Both the position numbers and the translations under genes were made by a program. This document shows, piece after piece, positions 33,487 through 53,108 of a stretch of DNA of 64,000 bases. This DNA comes from Aquabacter spiritensis. GTDB lineage: Bacteria > Pseudomonadota > Alphaproteobacteria > Rhizobiales > Xanthobacteraceae. Location of the stretch: assembly GCF_004346185.1 (NCBI RefSeq), contig NZ_SMAI01000007.1, forward strand, positions 186,001 to 250,000. Direction: 5' to 3'. Within the stretch, counting starts at the first letter, position 1. Every line of letters starts with the position of its first letter. A model generated the notes under the pieces. That model had not been told where the DNA came from and did not search any database. It saw only the letters and a program-made list of their open reading frames with translations.

Positions 33487-36273
33487 ATGCCCCGGCTTCC
33501 CCGAACCATTTCCGAGCCGTTCCTCGGCACCCGTTTGAAGACCGAAGTCCTGGAGATCGCGCGGGCGCATGCCGGCCGGGACACGGAGCTGAAGCGGGCG
33601 GTGATCGGCCGTCTCAAGCAGGAAATGGCCGCCGTGCGCGCCGAAGCGGAGCGGCTCTTACTGGAGGAAGGGTGCGGGCGCTGCTGCTCGCAGCGTCTCT
33701 CCGCCTTTCAGGACGCGGTGATCGCCGCCGCGCACGCGGTCGCGACCACGATCCTCTATCCCGTCGACAAGCCATCGCGCGCCGAGCGCATGGCGATCGC
33801 CGCGGTCGGCGGCTACGGACGCGGCATGATGGCGCCGGGATCCGACACCGACATCCTGTTCGTCCTGCCCTACAAGCAGACCGCCTGGGGCGAGAGCGTC
33901 GCCGAGGCGATCCTCTATCTGTTGTGGGATCTCGGGCTGAAGGTCGGCCACGCCACCCGCTCGGTCGACGAGTGCGTGCGGCAGGCGCGCGCCGACATCA
34001 CCATCCGCACCTCGATCCTCGAAGCCCGCTTCCTGGTGGGCGATCAGGAATTGTTCGAGGAACTGGAGCACCGCTTCGACACCGAAGTGGTCGAGGGCAC
34101 CGCCGCCGAATTCGTCGCCGCCAAGATGGCCGAGCGCGAGGAGCGCCTGCGCAAAGCGGGCCAGTCGCGCTATCTGGTCGAGCCGAACGTCAAGGACGGC
34201 AAAGGCGGGCTGCGCGATTTGCACACGCTGTTCTGGATCGCCAAATACGTCTATCGCGTGCGCTCGACCGGCGAACTCGTCGCCAAAGGCGTGTTCACGC
34301 GCGAAGAGGTGCGCCTGTTCACACGCTGCGAGGATTTCCTCTGGTCGGTGCGCTGCCACCTGCACTTCCTGACCGGCCGGCCGGAAGAACGGCTGTCCTT
34401 CGACGTCCAGCGCGAGATGGCGGAGCGGCTCGGCTATACCGAGCATCCCGGCCAGCGCGACGTCGAGCGCTTCATGAAGCATTATTTCCTGGTGGCGAAG
34501 GACGTCGGCGATCTGACCGCGATCCTGTCCGCCGCCCTCGAAGCCCGCCACGACAAGCCGGTGCCCGGCCTCAAGGGCATGGTGGAGCGGCTGCGCAGCG
34601 GCACGCGCCGCACCAAGCTGAAGGACAGCGCGGACTTCATCATCGACCATGAGCGCCTGAACGTCGCCGACGATCAGGCCTTCGCCCGCGCGCCGATCAA
34701 CCTCATCCGCATGTTCCACATCGCGGACAAGCGCGACCTCGCCTTCCACCCCGACGCGATGCGCCTCGCCGCCCGCTCGCTGAGCCTGATCGACGCCGGG
34801 CTGCGCGACGATCCCGAGGCGAACCGCCTCTTCATGGATGTCCTGTGCTCGAAGAACGCGCCGGAAACCGTGCTGCGCCGGATGAACGAGGTCGGCGTGC
34901 TCGGCCGCTTCGTGCCGGAATTCGGCCGGGTCGTCGCGATGATGCAGTTCAACATGTACCACCATTACACGGTGGACGAGCATCTGCTGCGCTGCATCGG
35001 CATCCTCTCGGAGGTCGAGCGCCGCACCAATCCCGAGAACGGGCTCGCCAATGAACTGATGCCCGGCATCAAGCAGCGCAATCTGCTCTATGTCGCGCTT
35101 CTGTTGCACGACATCGCCAAGGGGCGGCCCGAGGACCATTCAATCGCCGGCGCGCGCATGGCGCGGCGGCTGTGCCCGCGCTTCGGCCTGACGGCGGCCG
35201 AGACCGAGACCGTCGCCTGGCTGGTCGAGCAGCACCTCGTCATGTCGACGGTCGCCCAGTCGCGCGACCTGTCGGACCGCAAGACGATCGAGAATTTCGC
35301 CGCGGTCGTGCAGAATCTCGACCGGATGAAGATGCTGCTGGTGCTGACCACCGCCGACATCCGCGCGGTGGGGCCGGGCGTGTGGAACGGCTGGAAAGCC
35401 CAGCTTCTCAAGACGCTCTATTACGAGACCGAGCCGGTGCTCACCGGCGGCTTCTCCGAGGTCGATCGCGGCAAGCGTGTCCAGGTCGCCCAGGCCCAGT
35501 TGCGCCACGCCCTCGCCGACTGGACCGATGCGGACTTCGCCGGCTATGCGGCGCGCCATTACCCGCCTTATTGGCTGCGGACCGACCTCGACACCAAGCT
35601 GCGCCATGCCCGCTTCGTCGCCGAGACCGAGGCGCAGGGCGCCGCGCTCGCCACCCGCGCCGACCTCGAGACCGGCCGCGGCATCACGGAACTGACCGTG
35701 CTCGCGCCCGATCATCCCAAGCTGCTCTCGGTGATCGCCGGGGCCTGCGCCGCCACCGGCGCCAACATCGTCGACGCGCAGATCTCGACCACCACGGACG
35801 GGCTCGCGCTCGACACGATCGCGCTGCGCCGCGCCTTCGACCGGGACGACGACGAGCAGCGCCGCGCCCAGAAGGTGCGCGACGCGATCGAGCATGCCCT
35901 GACCGGCGAGGTGCGCCTGCCGGACGTGATCGCCCGCAAGCTGCCGAAGGGGCGCCGCACCTTCTCGGTGGAGCCGGAGGTCACCGTCAACAATGCCTGG
36001 TCGAACCGCCACACCGTGGTCGAAGTGTCGGGGCTCGACCGGCCCGGCCTGCTGTTCGAGCTGACGACGACCTTGTCCCGGCTCAATCTCAACATCGCCT
36101 CGGCGCATGTCGCGACCTTCGGCGAGCGGGCGGTGGACGTGTTCTACGTCACCGATCTGATGGGCGCGAAGATCACCGGCGCGGCGCGCCAGTCGGCGAT
36201 CCGGCGCGCTCTGATCTCGGTGTTCGAGGGAACGTTCGACGAAGAGGAGCCGCCGCGCCGCCTGCGGGCCTGA
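33487..36273 (+). CDS. glnD: Bifunctional [protein-PII] uridylyltransferase / uridylyl-removing enzyme
   Basis: GlnD senses glutamine and adds or removes UMP on PII proteins, setting nitrogen metabolism. All domains are visible in the 928-residue frame: the nucleotidyltransferase motif GGYGRGMMAPGSDTDILFVL (about residues 110-130), the helical domain with VKDGKGGLRDLHTLFWI, the HD domain LLLHDIAKGRPEDHS, and two C-terminal ACT domains (ITELTVLAPDHPKLLSVIAG and TVVEVSGLDRPGLLFELTTT). The start is uncertain: ATG 33487 gives 928 residues, ATG 33388 gives 961, and the frame is open back to 33136. Relatives are roughly 930-970 residues long, so either is possible. It is a single gene, convergent with the TIGR03032-type gene. 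Confidence 0.96.
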   Translation: MPRLPRTISEPFLGTRLKTEVLEIARAHAGRDTELKRAVIGRLKQEMAAVRAEAERLLLEEGCGRCCSQRLSAFQDAVIAAAHAVATTILYPVDKPSRAERMAIAAVGGYGRGMMAPGSDTDILFVLPYKQTAWGESVAEAILYLLWDLGLKVGHATRSVDECVRQARADITIRTSILEARFLVGDQELFEELEHRFDTEVVEGTAAEFVAAKMAEREERLRKAGQSRYLVEPNVKDGKGGLRDLHTLFWIAKYVYRVRSTGELVAKGVFTREEVRLFTRCEDFLWSVRCHLHFLTGRPEERLSFDVQREMAERLGYTEHPGQRDVERFMKHYFLVAKDVGDLTAILSAALEARHDKPVPGLKGMVERLRSGTRRTKLKDSADFIIDHERLNVADDQAFARAPINLIRMFHIADKRDLAFHPDAMRLAARSLSLIDAGLRDDPEANRLFMDVLCSKNAPETVLRRMNEVGVLGRFVPEFGRVVAMMQFNMYHHYTVDEHLLRCIGILSEVERRTNPENGLANELMPGIKQRNLLYVALLLHDIAKGRPEDHSIAGARMARRLCPRFGLTAAETETVAWLVEQHLVMSTVAQSRDLSDRKTIENFAAVVQNLDRMKMLLVLTTADIRAVGPGVWNGWKAQLLKTLYYETEPVLTGGFSEVDRGKRVQVAQAQLRHALADWTDADFAGYAARHYPPYWLRTDLDTKLRHARFVAETEAQGAALATRADLETGRGITELTVLAPDHPKLLSVIAGACAATGANIVDAQISTTTDGLALDTIALRRAFDRDDDEQRRAQKVRDAIEHALTGEVRLPDVIARKLPKGRRTFSVEPEVTVNNAWSNRHTVVEVSGLDRPGLLFELTTTLSRLNLNIASAHVATFGERAVDVFYVTDLMGAKITGAARQSAIRRALISVFEGTFDEEEPPRRLRA

Positions 36274-36285
36274 GCGGCGCCGGCC

Positions 36286-37424
36286 TCACACCCAGCCGGG
36301 GGTATCGAGCGGACGCGGGGGCGCCTCGTAGGTCACGATGCTGGCAAGGTCCGGCCCCTGGAGCGGGGCCGCCATCGGACAGGCGACGCCCGGCATCACC
36401 TTGACGTCGAACAATTCCCGGATCGCGCCGTCGAGGCGGATCCATTCGACGATGTCGCCGGTGGCGAGATTGATGATCTGCACGCCGCACCAGGGCTGGC
36501 CACCCTTTTTGGCGATTTCATCCTCCAGCGGCAGACCTTTGAAGTTCAGGTTGCGCGGCAAAGAGAGGGTCACGATGGCGTGGCCGGCGTGGAAGTCGAG
36601 CCCACGCATGAAGCCGGGGCAGAAGGCGACATCCTCCCGCGCGCCGGTCGCCCGGTCGATCCGCACGAGATAGCCGCGGCCGGAATCGAGCACGTAGAGG
36701 GCGCCGTTATGCAGCCGCGGCGAATGCGGCATGGAGAAGCCCTCCGCCACCACGGCATCGTCGTCGACCGCGATCACCACGCCGCCGCCGACGCGGCTCT
36801 CGCGCCAGCCATCGACGACGTCGGAGCGGCTGACCGCCGTCACGTAGCGCACTTTACCGCCCTCGAGGCACAGGCCGTTGAGGTGGCAGCGATCCTCGCC
36901 GGCGAGGCGGGAGACGAATTTCGGCTTCCACAGCGGCCGGAAGGAATGGGTCAGGCTGAAGGTCGACAGGCAGGAGAATTTGGTGTTGACGAACACCACC
37001 CGCCCGTCCGCCTCCACCACCAGTTCATGGGCGTCGACATCGCCGGTGATCCGCGCCGCGCGGGGAATGAACAGCCGGTCGAAATGCTCGTTCGCCCGCT
37101 CGTTCTCCCCGAGCACGTTCTCAAGCCGCCAGATCTGCACCATGGAGGCGAGGAACAGCCGGCCCGGCTCGTACCAAAGCCCCATGGCGCGCTGGAAATC
37201 GCGCTGGTGGAACGACACCGCGCCGTCGCCGATCCGACCGATCAGGAACAATTGCCCGGTCTGATAGGAGGAGAAGGCGAGGCTGAGCTGGTGCTGGGCG
37301 AGCCAGCCCGAGAAACCGCGCGAACAGGTGATGTCGGTGGCACCGAGCGGCGCCTGCGCCGCAACCGAAGCCTCCGGGGCGGGGGCGGGATCCGCCTCCG
37401 CCGCCGGAGCGGAAAGTGTGCTCA

Positions 37425-37425
<1 letters not shown>
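36286..37425 (-). CDS. TIGR03032-type (DUF4915) beta-propeller-like protein coupled to the autotransporter
   Basis: The 379-residue protein matches the TIGR03032 pattern: SRGFSGWLAQHQLSLAFSSY, TGQLFLIGRIGDGAVSFHQRDF, AMGLWYEPGRLFLA and repeated blade-like beta stretches (ALYVLDSGRGYLVRID). The first 35 residues are an Ala/Pro-rich tail of low complexity. It has no signal peptide. The family is of unknown role and often accompanies large secreted or glycosylated surface proteins. ATG 37425 overlaps the stop of the giant autotransporter gene (ATGA), so its translation is coupled to it. Inference: it could help modify or export the autotransporter. Confidence 0.85.
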
Positions 37426-47792
<10,367 letters not shown>

Positions 47793-48123
47793 GGTGCCCC
47801 CCGAAAATCGAACCCCACGTCCCGGCCGAGCGCCCCGTGCCCCACAACCGCACTCGCGCGCCGATCCAGACGCTCGTCTCAGCTATCATATTGCTTGCTG
47901 GGATTCCATATCGGGCAGCTTAATCGGCCCATTCCAGGCGGAGAACCCGGTTTTCCATCCAACGAACCACAATCAAGAGTTGATTTAGAAATGTTTTCGT
48001 CGCAAATCGACTGAGTGCTGCTCCCCGCCGGACCGAAATATGACAGAGGCTTCACTTCACGACGCTTCGATGACTGGGGGATATGGGAGAAAACAGCGCA
48101 TCTCTTCGCAATTCACCGCGCGG
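47793..48123. other. Intergenic region upstream of the autotransporter
   Basis: No gene is seen in these 331 bp. The part from about 47880 to 48010 is richer in A and T than its surroundings and should contain the promoter of the autotransporter operon on the minus strand, but no unambiguous -35/-10 pair could be chosen. It separates this operon from the end of the amino acid transporter operon. Confidence 0.5.
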
Positions 48124-48897
48124 TTACAAGATCTGACCGAGGAAGGCCTGTGTGCGCGGGTCGCGGGGATCGTCGAAGAAGGAGGCCGGCGGGCCATGCT
48201 CGACGATCACGCCGGCATCAGTGAAATAGATGTGGTCGGCGACTTCGCGGGCGAAGCCCATTTCGTGGGTGACCAGGATGCAGGTCATCCCCTCTTCCGC
48301 CAGTTCGCGGATGGTGAGCAGCACCTCCTTCACGGTCTCCGGATCGAGCGCCGCCGTCACCTCGTCGAACAGCATGACGTCGGGCCGCATGGCGAGGGCG
48401 CGGGCGATCGCGACGCGCTGCTGCTGGCCGCCGGAAAGTTCGCCGGGATAGGCCTTCTCCTTGCCGGCGAGGCGGACCTTCGCCATCAGCGCCCGCGCCC
48501 GCGCCTCGACCTCGCGGCGGTCCTGCTTCAGCACGTGCAGCGGCGCCATCATGATGTTGTCGAGCGCGGTGCGGTGCGGAAACAGATTATATTGCTGGAA
48601 CACCATGCCGACCTTGCGGCGCAGCGCCAGCTTGTCGAGATCGGGGTCGTTGACCTCCTGCCCCTCGACCCGGATCGTGCCGGAATCGATCGGCACCAGC
48701 GCATTGATGCAGCGGATCAGGGTCGACTTGCCGGAGCCGGAGGGGCCGATGATGCAGATCGCCTCGCCTTTGGCGACGTCGAGCGATACGCCCTTCAGCA
48801 CCTCGATGGCGCCGAAGGACTTGCGTACGTCGACCAGCCGGATCAGCGGCTGATCCGGGGTCCAGCCGAAATCTTCGGGCGGGGAAAGGGCAGCCAA
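48124..48897 (-). CDS. Polar amino acid ABC transporter ATP-binding protein (GlnQ-like)
   Basis: The 257-residue ATPase has Walker A GPSGSGKSTLI, Q-loop MVFQQYNLFPHRTALDN, signature LSGGQQQRVAIARAL, Walker B VMLFDEVTAALDPE and H-loop LVTHEMGFA. These are hallmarks of the polar amino acid uptake (PAAT) family. It is the last gene of a four-gene operon with its two permeases and binding protein; it begins 13 bp after the permease stop. Substrate is probably a polar or charged amino acid, but is not defined. Confidence 0.94.
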   Translation of the reverse strand: MAALSPPEDFGWTPDQPLIRLVDVRKSFGAIEVLKGVSLDVAKGEAICIIGPSGSGKSTLIRCINALVPIDSGTIRVEGQEVNDPDLDKLALRRKVGMVFQQYNLFPHRTALDNIMMAPLHVLKQDRREVEARARALMAKVRLAGKEKAYPGELSGGQQQRVAIARALAMRPDVMLFDEVTAALDPETVKEVLLTIRELAEEGMTCILVTHEMGFAREVADHIYFTDAGVIVEHGPPASFFDDPRDPRTQAFLGQIL

Positions 48898-48910
48898 GGG
48901 TCGGCCTCCG

Positions 48911-49786
48911 TCACTGGTTCAGCTGGAAGCGGCGCTCGAGATAGAGGGTGAAGCGCTCGATCGGGTAGCAATAGAGGAAGAAGCACAGCATCGCGAAGCC
49001 GTAGAGCGGCGCGAGCAGATCGGGTCGACCGCCTTCGGCGGCATGGACCTGCGAAGTCAAAGTGAGCATCTCGCTCACCCCGACGATCGAGGCCTGCACG
49101 GTCGCCATGGTGATCAGGGAATAGAGGTTCATCCAGGGCGGCAGCATGCGCTTCACGCATTGCGGCAGAATGATCCGCCACATCGTCTGGCGGCGCGAGA
49201 AAGCGAGGCTTTCCGCCGCTTCCCATTGCCCGCTCGGCAGCGAGGCGACCGCGCCGCGCACGATCTCCGACATGTTGGCCATGACCGGCAGCGAGAAGCC
49301 GATCACCGCCTTCACCCAGTCGGGCAGCGGCATGGTGTGGCCGAACACGGTGAACTGGAACGGGATCATGAACATCGCGAAAAACAGCAAGACCAGCCAG
49401 GGCGAGTTGCGGAAGAATTGGGTGGCGGCCCAGGCGACGCGCCGCAGAAGCCGGTTCTCGCCGATCTGCAGCAAACCGAGCCCGAGCCCGGCCGCGGTGC
49501 CGAGCGCCATCGATAGGACCGACATCAGGATGTTGAAGCCGAAGCCCCACATCAGCAGCGGCAGCCAGCGCCAGATCACTTCGAGCGCCGAGAGCCGGGC
49601 GCCGCTCGCCTGGGCATGGGCGGCGCCGCCCACGACGAGCACCAGCCCGGCGATTCCGACGAGATGAACGAGCCGCAGGCGCGGCCAGGCGAAGGCGGCG
49701 GGCGGCGGCGGGCGAAAGGGCAGGAGCACCGCGAGCGGGGCACCGGCCTCGGATGGCTCCAGGCGGCGGGGTGGCGGCGCGCTCAT
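48911..49786 (-). CDS. Amino acid ABC transporter permease (HisM/GlnP family), second subunit
   Basis: The 291-residue membrane protein has an N-terminal cytoplasmic Pro-rich tail of about 45 residues and then a helix, followed by the amino acid permease core: GFGFNILMSVLSMALGTAAGLG, EIVRGAVASLPSGQWEAAESLAFSR and the ATPase-docking IILPQCVKRMLPPWMN. It starts at ATG 49786 with a 4-bp overlap to the first permease. The two permeases form a heterodimer. Confidence 0.92.
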   Translation of the reverse strand: MSAPPPRRLEPSEAGAPLAVLLPFRPPPPAAFAWPRLRLVHLVGIAGLVLVVGGAAHAQASGARLSALEVIWRWLPLLMWGFGFNILMSVLSMALGTAAGLGLGLLQIGENRLLRRVAWAATQFFRNSPWLVLLFFAMFMIPFQFTVFGHTMPLPDWVKAVIGFSLPVMANMSEIVRGAVASLPSGQWEAAESLAFSRRQTMWRIILPQCVKRMLPPWMNLYSLITMATVQASIVGVSEMLTLTSQVHAAEGGRPDLLAPLYGFAMLCFFLYCYPIERFTLYLERRFQLNQ

Positions 49787-50547
49787 CGTCCGCTCCCCTG
49801 GCCGTAGCCGGGAATGGCGAGCGCCTTCTCCCAGCGGTGCATGATGAAGACCAGGATGCCGACCAGCAGCGTATAGACGATCAGAAGCACGATCATCATC
49901 ACCGGCACGTTCTGGCTGTCGGTCCAGATCTGCTTGGAGACATAAAGCGTCTCCGGCACGGCGATGGCGTAGGCCAGGGTCGTGGTCTTCAAAAGATTGA
50001 CGAGATTGTTGTTGAGCGCCGGCAGACAGATCCGCAGCGCCAAAGGCAGCAGAACGTGGCGATAGACGCCGAGCCGGGTATAGCCGAGCGCCTGCGCCGC
50101 CTCGGTCGTGGTGCGCGGCACGGCCTCGAGGCCGGACCGGAAGATCTCGACATTGAACGCTCCCGCGAACAGCGACAGCGAAACGATCGCCCATTGCACA
50201 TTGGTGAGGATGGGCACCCGCATCCCGTCGGCATCCTCGATGCGCGGCAGGATCTGGCCGAGGCCGAAATAGAAGAAGAAGATCTGCACCAGCGGCGGGG
50301 TGTTGCGGAAGATCACCACGAAACCGTTGACGAGGCCGCGCACGACGCGCAGCGGCGAGCCCTGCGCCCAGGCCCCCACCGCGCCGATGGCGATGCTGAT
50401 CAGGATGCAGACGACGGCGAGATAGATCGTCATGCCGAGGCCCGACAGGAAACGCTGCCGGTCATAGGCGTCGTAGACGATGGTGAGGTTGATGCCGGTG
50501 GTCTCGTAGAGATCGAGAAACCAGCGCGCGACCGTTTCCATGAGCAT
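49783..50547 (-). CDS. Amino acid ABC transporter permease (HisQ/GlnP family), first subunit
   Basis: This 254-residue permease has the PAAT-type sequence GLGMTIYLAVVCILISIAIG, VVIFRNTPPLVQIFFFYFGL, IFRSGLEAVPRTTTEAAQALG and the docking loop HVLLPLALRICLPALNNN. ATG 50547 (MLMETVARWF) was used; ATG 50541 is two codons later and neither has a strong ribosome site. It lies 92 bp downstream of the binding-protein gene in the same operon. Confidence 0.92.
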   Translation of the reverse strand: MLMETVARWFLDLYETTGINLTIVYDAYDRQRFLSGLGMTIYLAVVCILISIAIGAVGAWAQGSPLRVVRGLVNGFVVIFRNTPPLVQIFFFYFGLGQILPRIEDADGMRVPILTNVQWAIVSLSLFAGAFNVEIFRSGLEAVPRTTTEAAQALGYTRLGVYRHVLLPLALRICLPALNNNLVNLLKTTTLAYAIAVPETLYVSKQIWTDSQNVPVMMIVLLIVYTLLVGILVFIMHRWEKALAIPGYGQGSGR

Positions 50548-50639
50548 GGCGCAAGGCGAGACAGCGGGGCCGCGGCGGACGGCACGGCGGCATCGCGAAG
50601 GACGCCCCCGTGCCCCCCGCGCGCGGCCCGCGCGGCGGC

Positions 50640-51443
50640 TCAGCTGCCCTTGTGCTTGTCGTGCATGCGCTTGGCGTAGTCCGTGGGGGTGATGCCCCAC
50701 TTCTTCTCCTCGGCGAGGATGAAGCCGGTTTTCATCCAGTCGAGCGTGGTGTCGGTCATGAATTTGGCGAAGGCGTCCTCGCCGGGCGCCACCGCGAGGA
50801 TCCAGGGCGCCTCCATGATGCCGGGCAGCGGCATCGCGAATTCGGTGTTCCATTCGGTGTCGAGCAGTTTGCCCTGCACGAAGGTCTGGTCATAGAGATA
50901 GCCGATGCATTCGCCGCCCTTGAGCGCGAACAAGGGCTTCTCCGAACCGTCGAAGGCTTTGACTTCGGCCCCGTATTTGGCCGAGACCTCCTTGTTGTAC
51001 CAGGCGCCCGAGGTGCCGCAGAGCACCTTGCCCTTCAGATCGTCCCAGCCCGCGACCTTGGCCTTCTTGGACAGAAGGATATTGACCGAGTCGGAATAAT
51101 AAGGCGGGTCGATCGCCAATGTGACCTTCCGGCGCTCCGGCTTGTCGGACATGGTGGCGATCATCAGATCGATTTTGCCCTGCTGGAGGAACTCGATCCG
51201 GTTGGAGGAGACGACCGGGATCAGTTCCAGCTTGACGCCCAGTCTTTTGGCGACGTCTGCCGCGAGATCGGGCTCGATGCCGACAATCGCGCCGGAGGGA
51301 TCGCGGAAGCCGAACGGCTTATAATCGGCTTTCACGCCGACCACGAGCACACCCTTCTTCTTCACGGAATCGAGCACGTCGGCCTGTGCCGGCACCGCGC
51401 CGAGCGCGAGCGCAAGGCCTGCGGCGATCAGAAGTGTCTTCAT
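50640..51443 (-). CDS. Amino acid ABC transporter substrate-binding protein
   Basis: The 267-residue protein has a signal peptide (MKTLLIAAGLALALGAVPAQA) and an SBP_bac_3 fold: VLVVGVKADYKPFGFRDPSG, IVGIEPDLAADVAKRLGVKLE, LIPVVSSNRIEFLQQGKIDL and FDGSEKPLFALKGGECIGYL. The conserved Arg and Asp of amino acid-binding members appear to be kept. Opening gene of the operon, it faces the sulfur-relay cluster across a 405-bp divergent region. Confidence 0.93.
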   Translation of the reverse strand: MKTLLIAAGLALALGAVPAQADVLDSVKKKGVLVVGVKADYKPFGFRDPSGAIVGIEPDLAADVAKRLGVKLELIPVVSSNRIEFLQQGKIDLMIATMSDKPERRKVTLAIDPPYYSDSVNILLSKKAKVAGWDDLKGKVLCGTSGAWYNKEVSAKYGAEVKAFDGSEKPLFALKGGECIGYLYDQTFVQGKLLDTEWNTEFAMPLPGIMEAPWILAVAPGEDAFAKFMTDTTLDWMKTGFILAEEKKWGITPTDYAKRMHDKHKGS

Positions 51444-51848
51444 CTCGTTCCCCTTCGTGCGCCGGAGCCCCGGCGAAATCCGCATCCCGCTTCCCCAACG
51501 AAAGGCCGGGCACGGGACCGAATGACCCAGTGTGCAAAACCGGGACCAGTTGGGGAAGGGGAATTCGGCGGCGCGGCTGCGTTCGGCGACGGCGACGAAC
51601 CCCGACCGCAGCGCCGGGGCGGTCGCCCGCCCCGTCGCAACCCTTGGCCGTCGGCTTGACGCCCCGACGCAACTTGTTAGGGTATGTGCGAGTGGTCCCG
51701 TACCGAAACGCCATGCCCCGTGAGGGTTGGCTCTCTGCCGTGAAATCCGCAGGGCGTGCCCGGACGTGTGCCGCTTCTTCCCGACACTCGACATGCGATC
51801 CCGCGCGCGGCACCGCTGCCGCCGTGCGAACGGACGCAGGGCTATGAC
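51444..51848. other. Divergent promoter region between the amino acid transporter and the sulfur-relay-like cluster
   Basis: No gene is supported in these 405 bp. It must hold the promoters of both operons. A plausible sigma-70-type promoter for the plus-strand cluster is described separately at 51656-51683. Confidence 0.5.
51656..51683 (+). promoter_or_regulatory. Candidate sigma-70-type promoter of the sulfur-relay-like cluster
   Basis: TTGACG at 51656-51661 is followed by 16 bp and TAGGGT at 51678-51683, 165 bp before the first ATG. The -35 is near consensus and the -10 is poor. Prediction by eye only. Confidence 0.35.
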
Positions 51849-52103
51849 ATGTGCGATTCCGCGGCGGACGAGCTGGCCACGGCACCGACGTTCGACGCCG
51901 GCCATATGGGCTGCGGCGAACTCGTCATGGTGCTGCGCATGCGGCTGAAAACCATGCCGGGCGAGGTGGTGCGGGTGATCGCGCGCGACGCGGGCGCCCC
52001 CGAAGACCTGCCCGCTTGGTGCCGCATGACCCGCAATGCGCTGATCCGCCACGATCCGCAAACCCACAGCTTCTGGATTCGCGCGCGAACCGATTGGACC
52101 TGA
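51849..52103 (+). CDS. TusA-family sulfur carrier-like protein with CG in place of the CP motif
   Basis: The 84-residue protein has the TusA fold pattern FDAGHMGCGELVMVLRMRLKTMPGEVVRVIARD, then DLPAWCRMTRNALIRHD. TusA proteins carry sulfur as a persulfide on a Cys that is normally in a CPxP motif. Here the Cys is kept (Cys22) but is followed by Gly-Glu-Leu. A second Cys (Cys58 in AWCRMT) is shared with many TusA-like proteins. The same pattern appears in the fused domain at 54783. It is the first gene of a five-gene cluster and lies 28 bp before the DsrE-like gene. Confidence 0.82.
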   Translation: MCDSAADELATAPTFDAGHMGCGELVMVLRMRLKTMPGEVVRVIARDAGAPEDLPAWCRMTRNALIRHDPQTHSFWIRARTDWT

Positions 52104-52131
52104 TCCCCGAAAGACCCCCAAGGAGCCCCCC

Positions 52132-52494
52132 ATGCCCGGCAAATTCGTCGTCTCCATCAGTTGCGCCAAGAACGACACGGACAAGGCCACGGTCGGCTTC
52201 GTCATCGCCAACGCCGCCGTCGCCTCGGACAAGGAGACCGTGGTGTTCCTGTCGATCGAGGGCACCCGCCTGTCCCAGGCCGGCTATGCCGACGACATTC
52301 ACGAGGACGGCTTCGCGCCGCTGAAGGATCTGATGACCAATTTCGCGGCGGCCGGCGGCACCATCTATGTCTGTTCGCCCTGCTTTAAGAAGCGCGGCCT
52401 CGACGAGGACAATCTCGTTGCCGGCGCCAAGATCGTCGGCGGCGCCAAGCTGGTCGAATTCATGGGGGAGGGCATTCCGTCCATCAGCTACTGA
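52132..52494 (+). CDS. DsrE family sulfur relay protein
   Basis: The 120-residue protein has the DsrE-like fold: VVSISCAKNDTDKATVGFVIANAA, TVVFLSIEGTRLSQAGYAD, DLMTNFAAAGGTIYVCSPCFKKRGL and a C-terminal LVEFMGEGIPSISY. The Cys in the YVCSPC stretch is the likely persulfide carrier, and a second Cys lies two residues on. DsrE proteins take sulfur from TusA-like donors. ATG 52132 has AAGGAG six bases ahead. It sits between the TusA-like gene and a membrane protein gene in the same cluster. Confidence 0.88.
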   Translation: MPGKFVVSISCAKNDTDKATVGFVIANAAVASDKETVVFLSIEGTRLSQAGYADDIHEDGFAPLKDLMTNFAAAGGTIYVCSPCFKKRGLDEDNLVAGAKIVGGAKLVEFMGEGIPSISY

Positions 52495-52525
52495 CCGACG
52501 CCCCGGCAGATACTGGAGCCGCGCG

Positions 52526-53065
52526 ATGATCCCCTTCCGTATGATGGCCACGGTCTTCATCGTCGCGGCTCTCGGCTATGTCGGACTGTCGTTCGCGCTG
52601 TTCCGCATGCCGGCCACCGCGGCGGCGGCGATCGAATGCGGCTTCCTGCCCGAGGAGTTCGTCTCCGAAGGCGAATTGACCTTCCAGCGCACCCAGGCCT
52701 TCCTCGTCTCTTTCCAGCGCAAGGCAGACTATTTCCCCGCCGCCACGATCGGGCTTGCGGCGGCCTTTGCCGCCTTCGCCGTCCGCGTCGGCCGACGCGG
52801 CGGGGCGGCGTCTGCGGGCCTGGCCGCGGGCGGCGGGCTGCTCGCGGTTTCGGCGCTCTGCGTCGGCTGCATCGCGCCGGCGCTCTCGGTGGTCGGAATC
52901 GGCGTCGCCGGCAGCTTTCTGGTCGGCGTGCCGAAATGGCTGTTGTTCCTCAACACCCTGCTGCTGACGGGCTGGGGCACGCTGTTTCTGGCGCGTCGCG
53001 CGCAGGCCTGCCCCCTGTCCGACCGGCGCATGCCGCCCGGCACCCGCTCTCGGGTCCAGGCCTGA
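52526..53065 (+). CDS. Small integral membrane protein with a CVGC motif
   Basis: This 179-residue protein is predicted to have about five hydrophobic segments (near residues 8-28, 72-90, 97-116, 118-136 and 138-158). The third ends in ALCVGCIAPALSVVGIG, a Cys-x-x-Cys inside or next to the membrane, reminiscent of mercuric transport proteins and other thiol transporters; the first loop also has a Cys. I do not recognise a family with confidence. ATG 52526 has GGAG eight bases ahead. Its place between DsrE-like and exported proteins suggests a role in moving a sulfur compound or metal across the inner membrane. Confidence 0.65.
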   Translation: MIPFRMMATVFIVAALGYVGLSFALFRMPATAAAAIECGFLPEEFVSEGELTFQRTQAFLVSFQRKADYFPAATIGLAAAFAAFAVRVGRRGGAASAGLAAGGGLLAVSALCVGCIAPALSVVGIGVAGSFLVGVPKWLLFLNTLLLTGWGTLFLARRAQACPLSDRRMPPGTRSRVQA

Positions 53066-53108
53066 CGGTGTCCGGACGTCAAGGGAAAATCGCCAAAGGA
53101 GGATCGCC

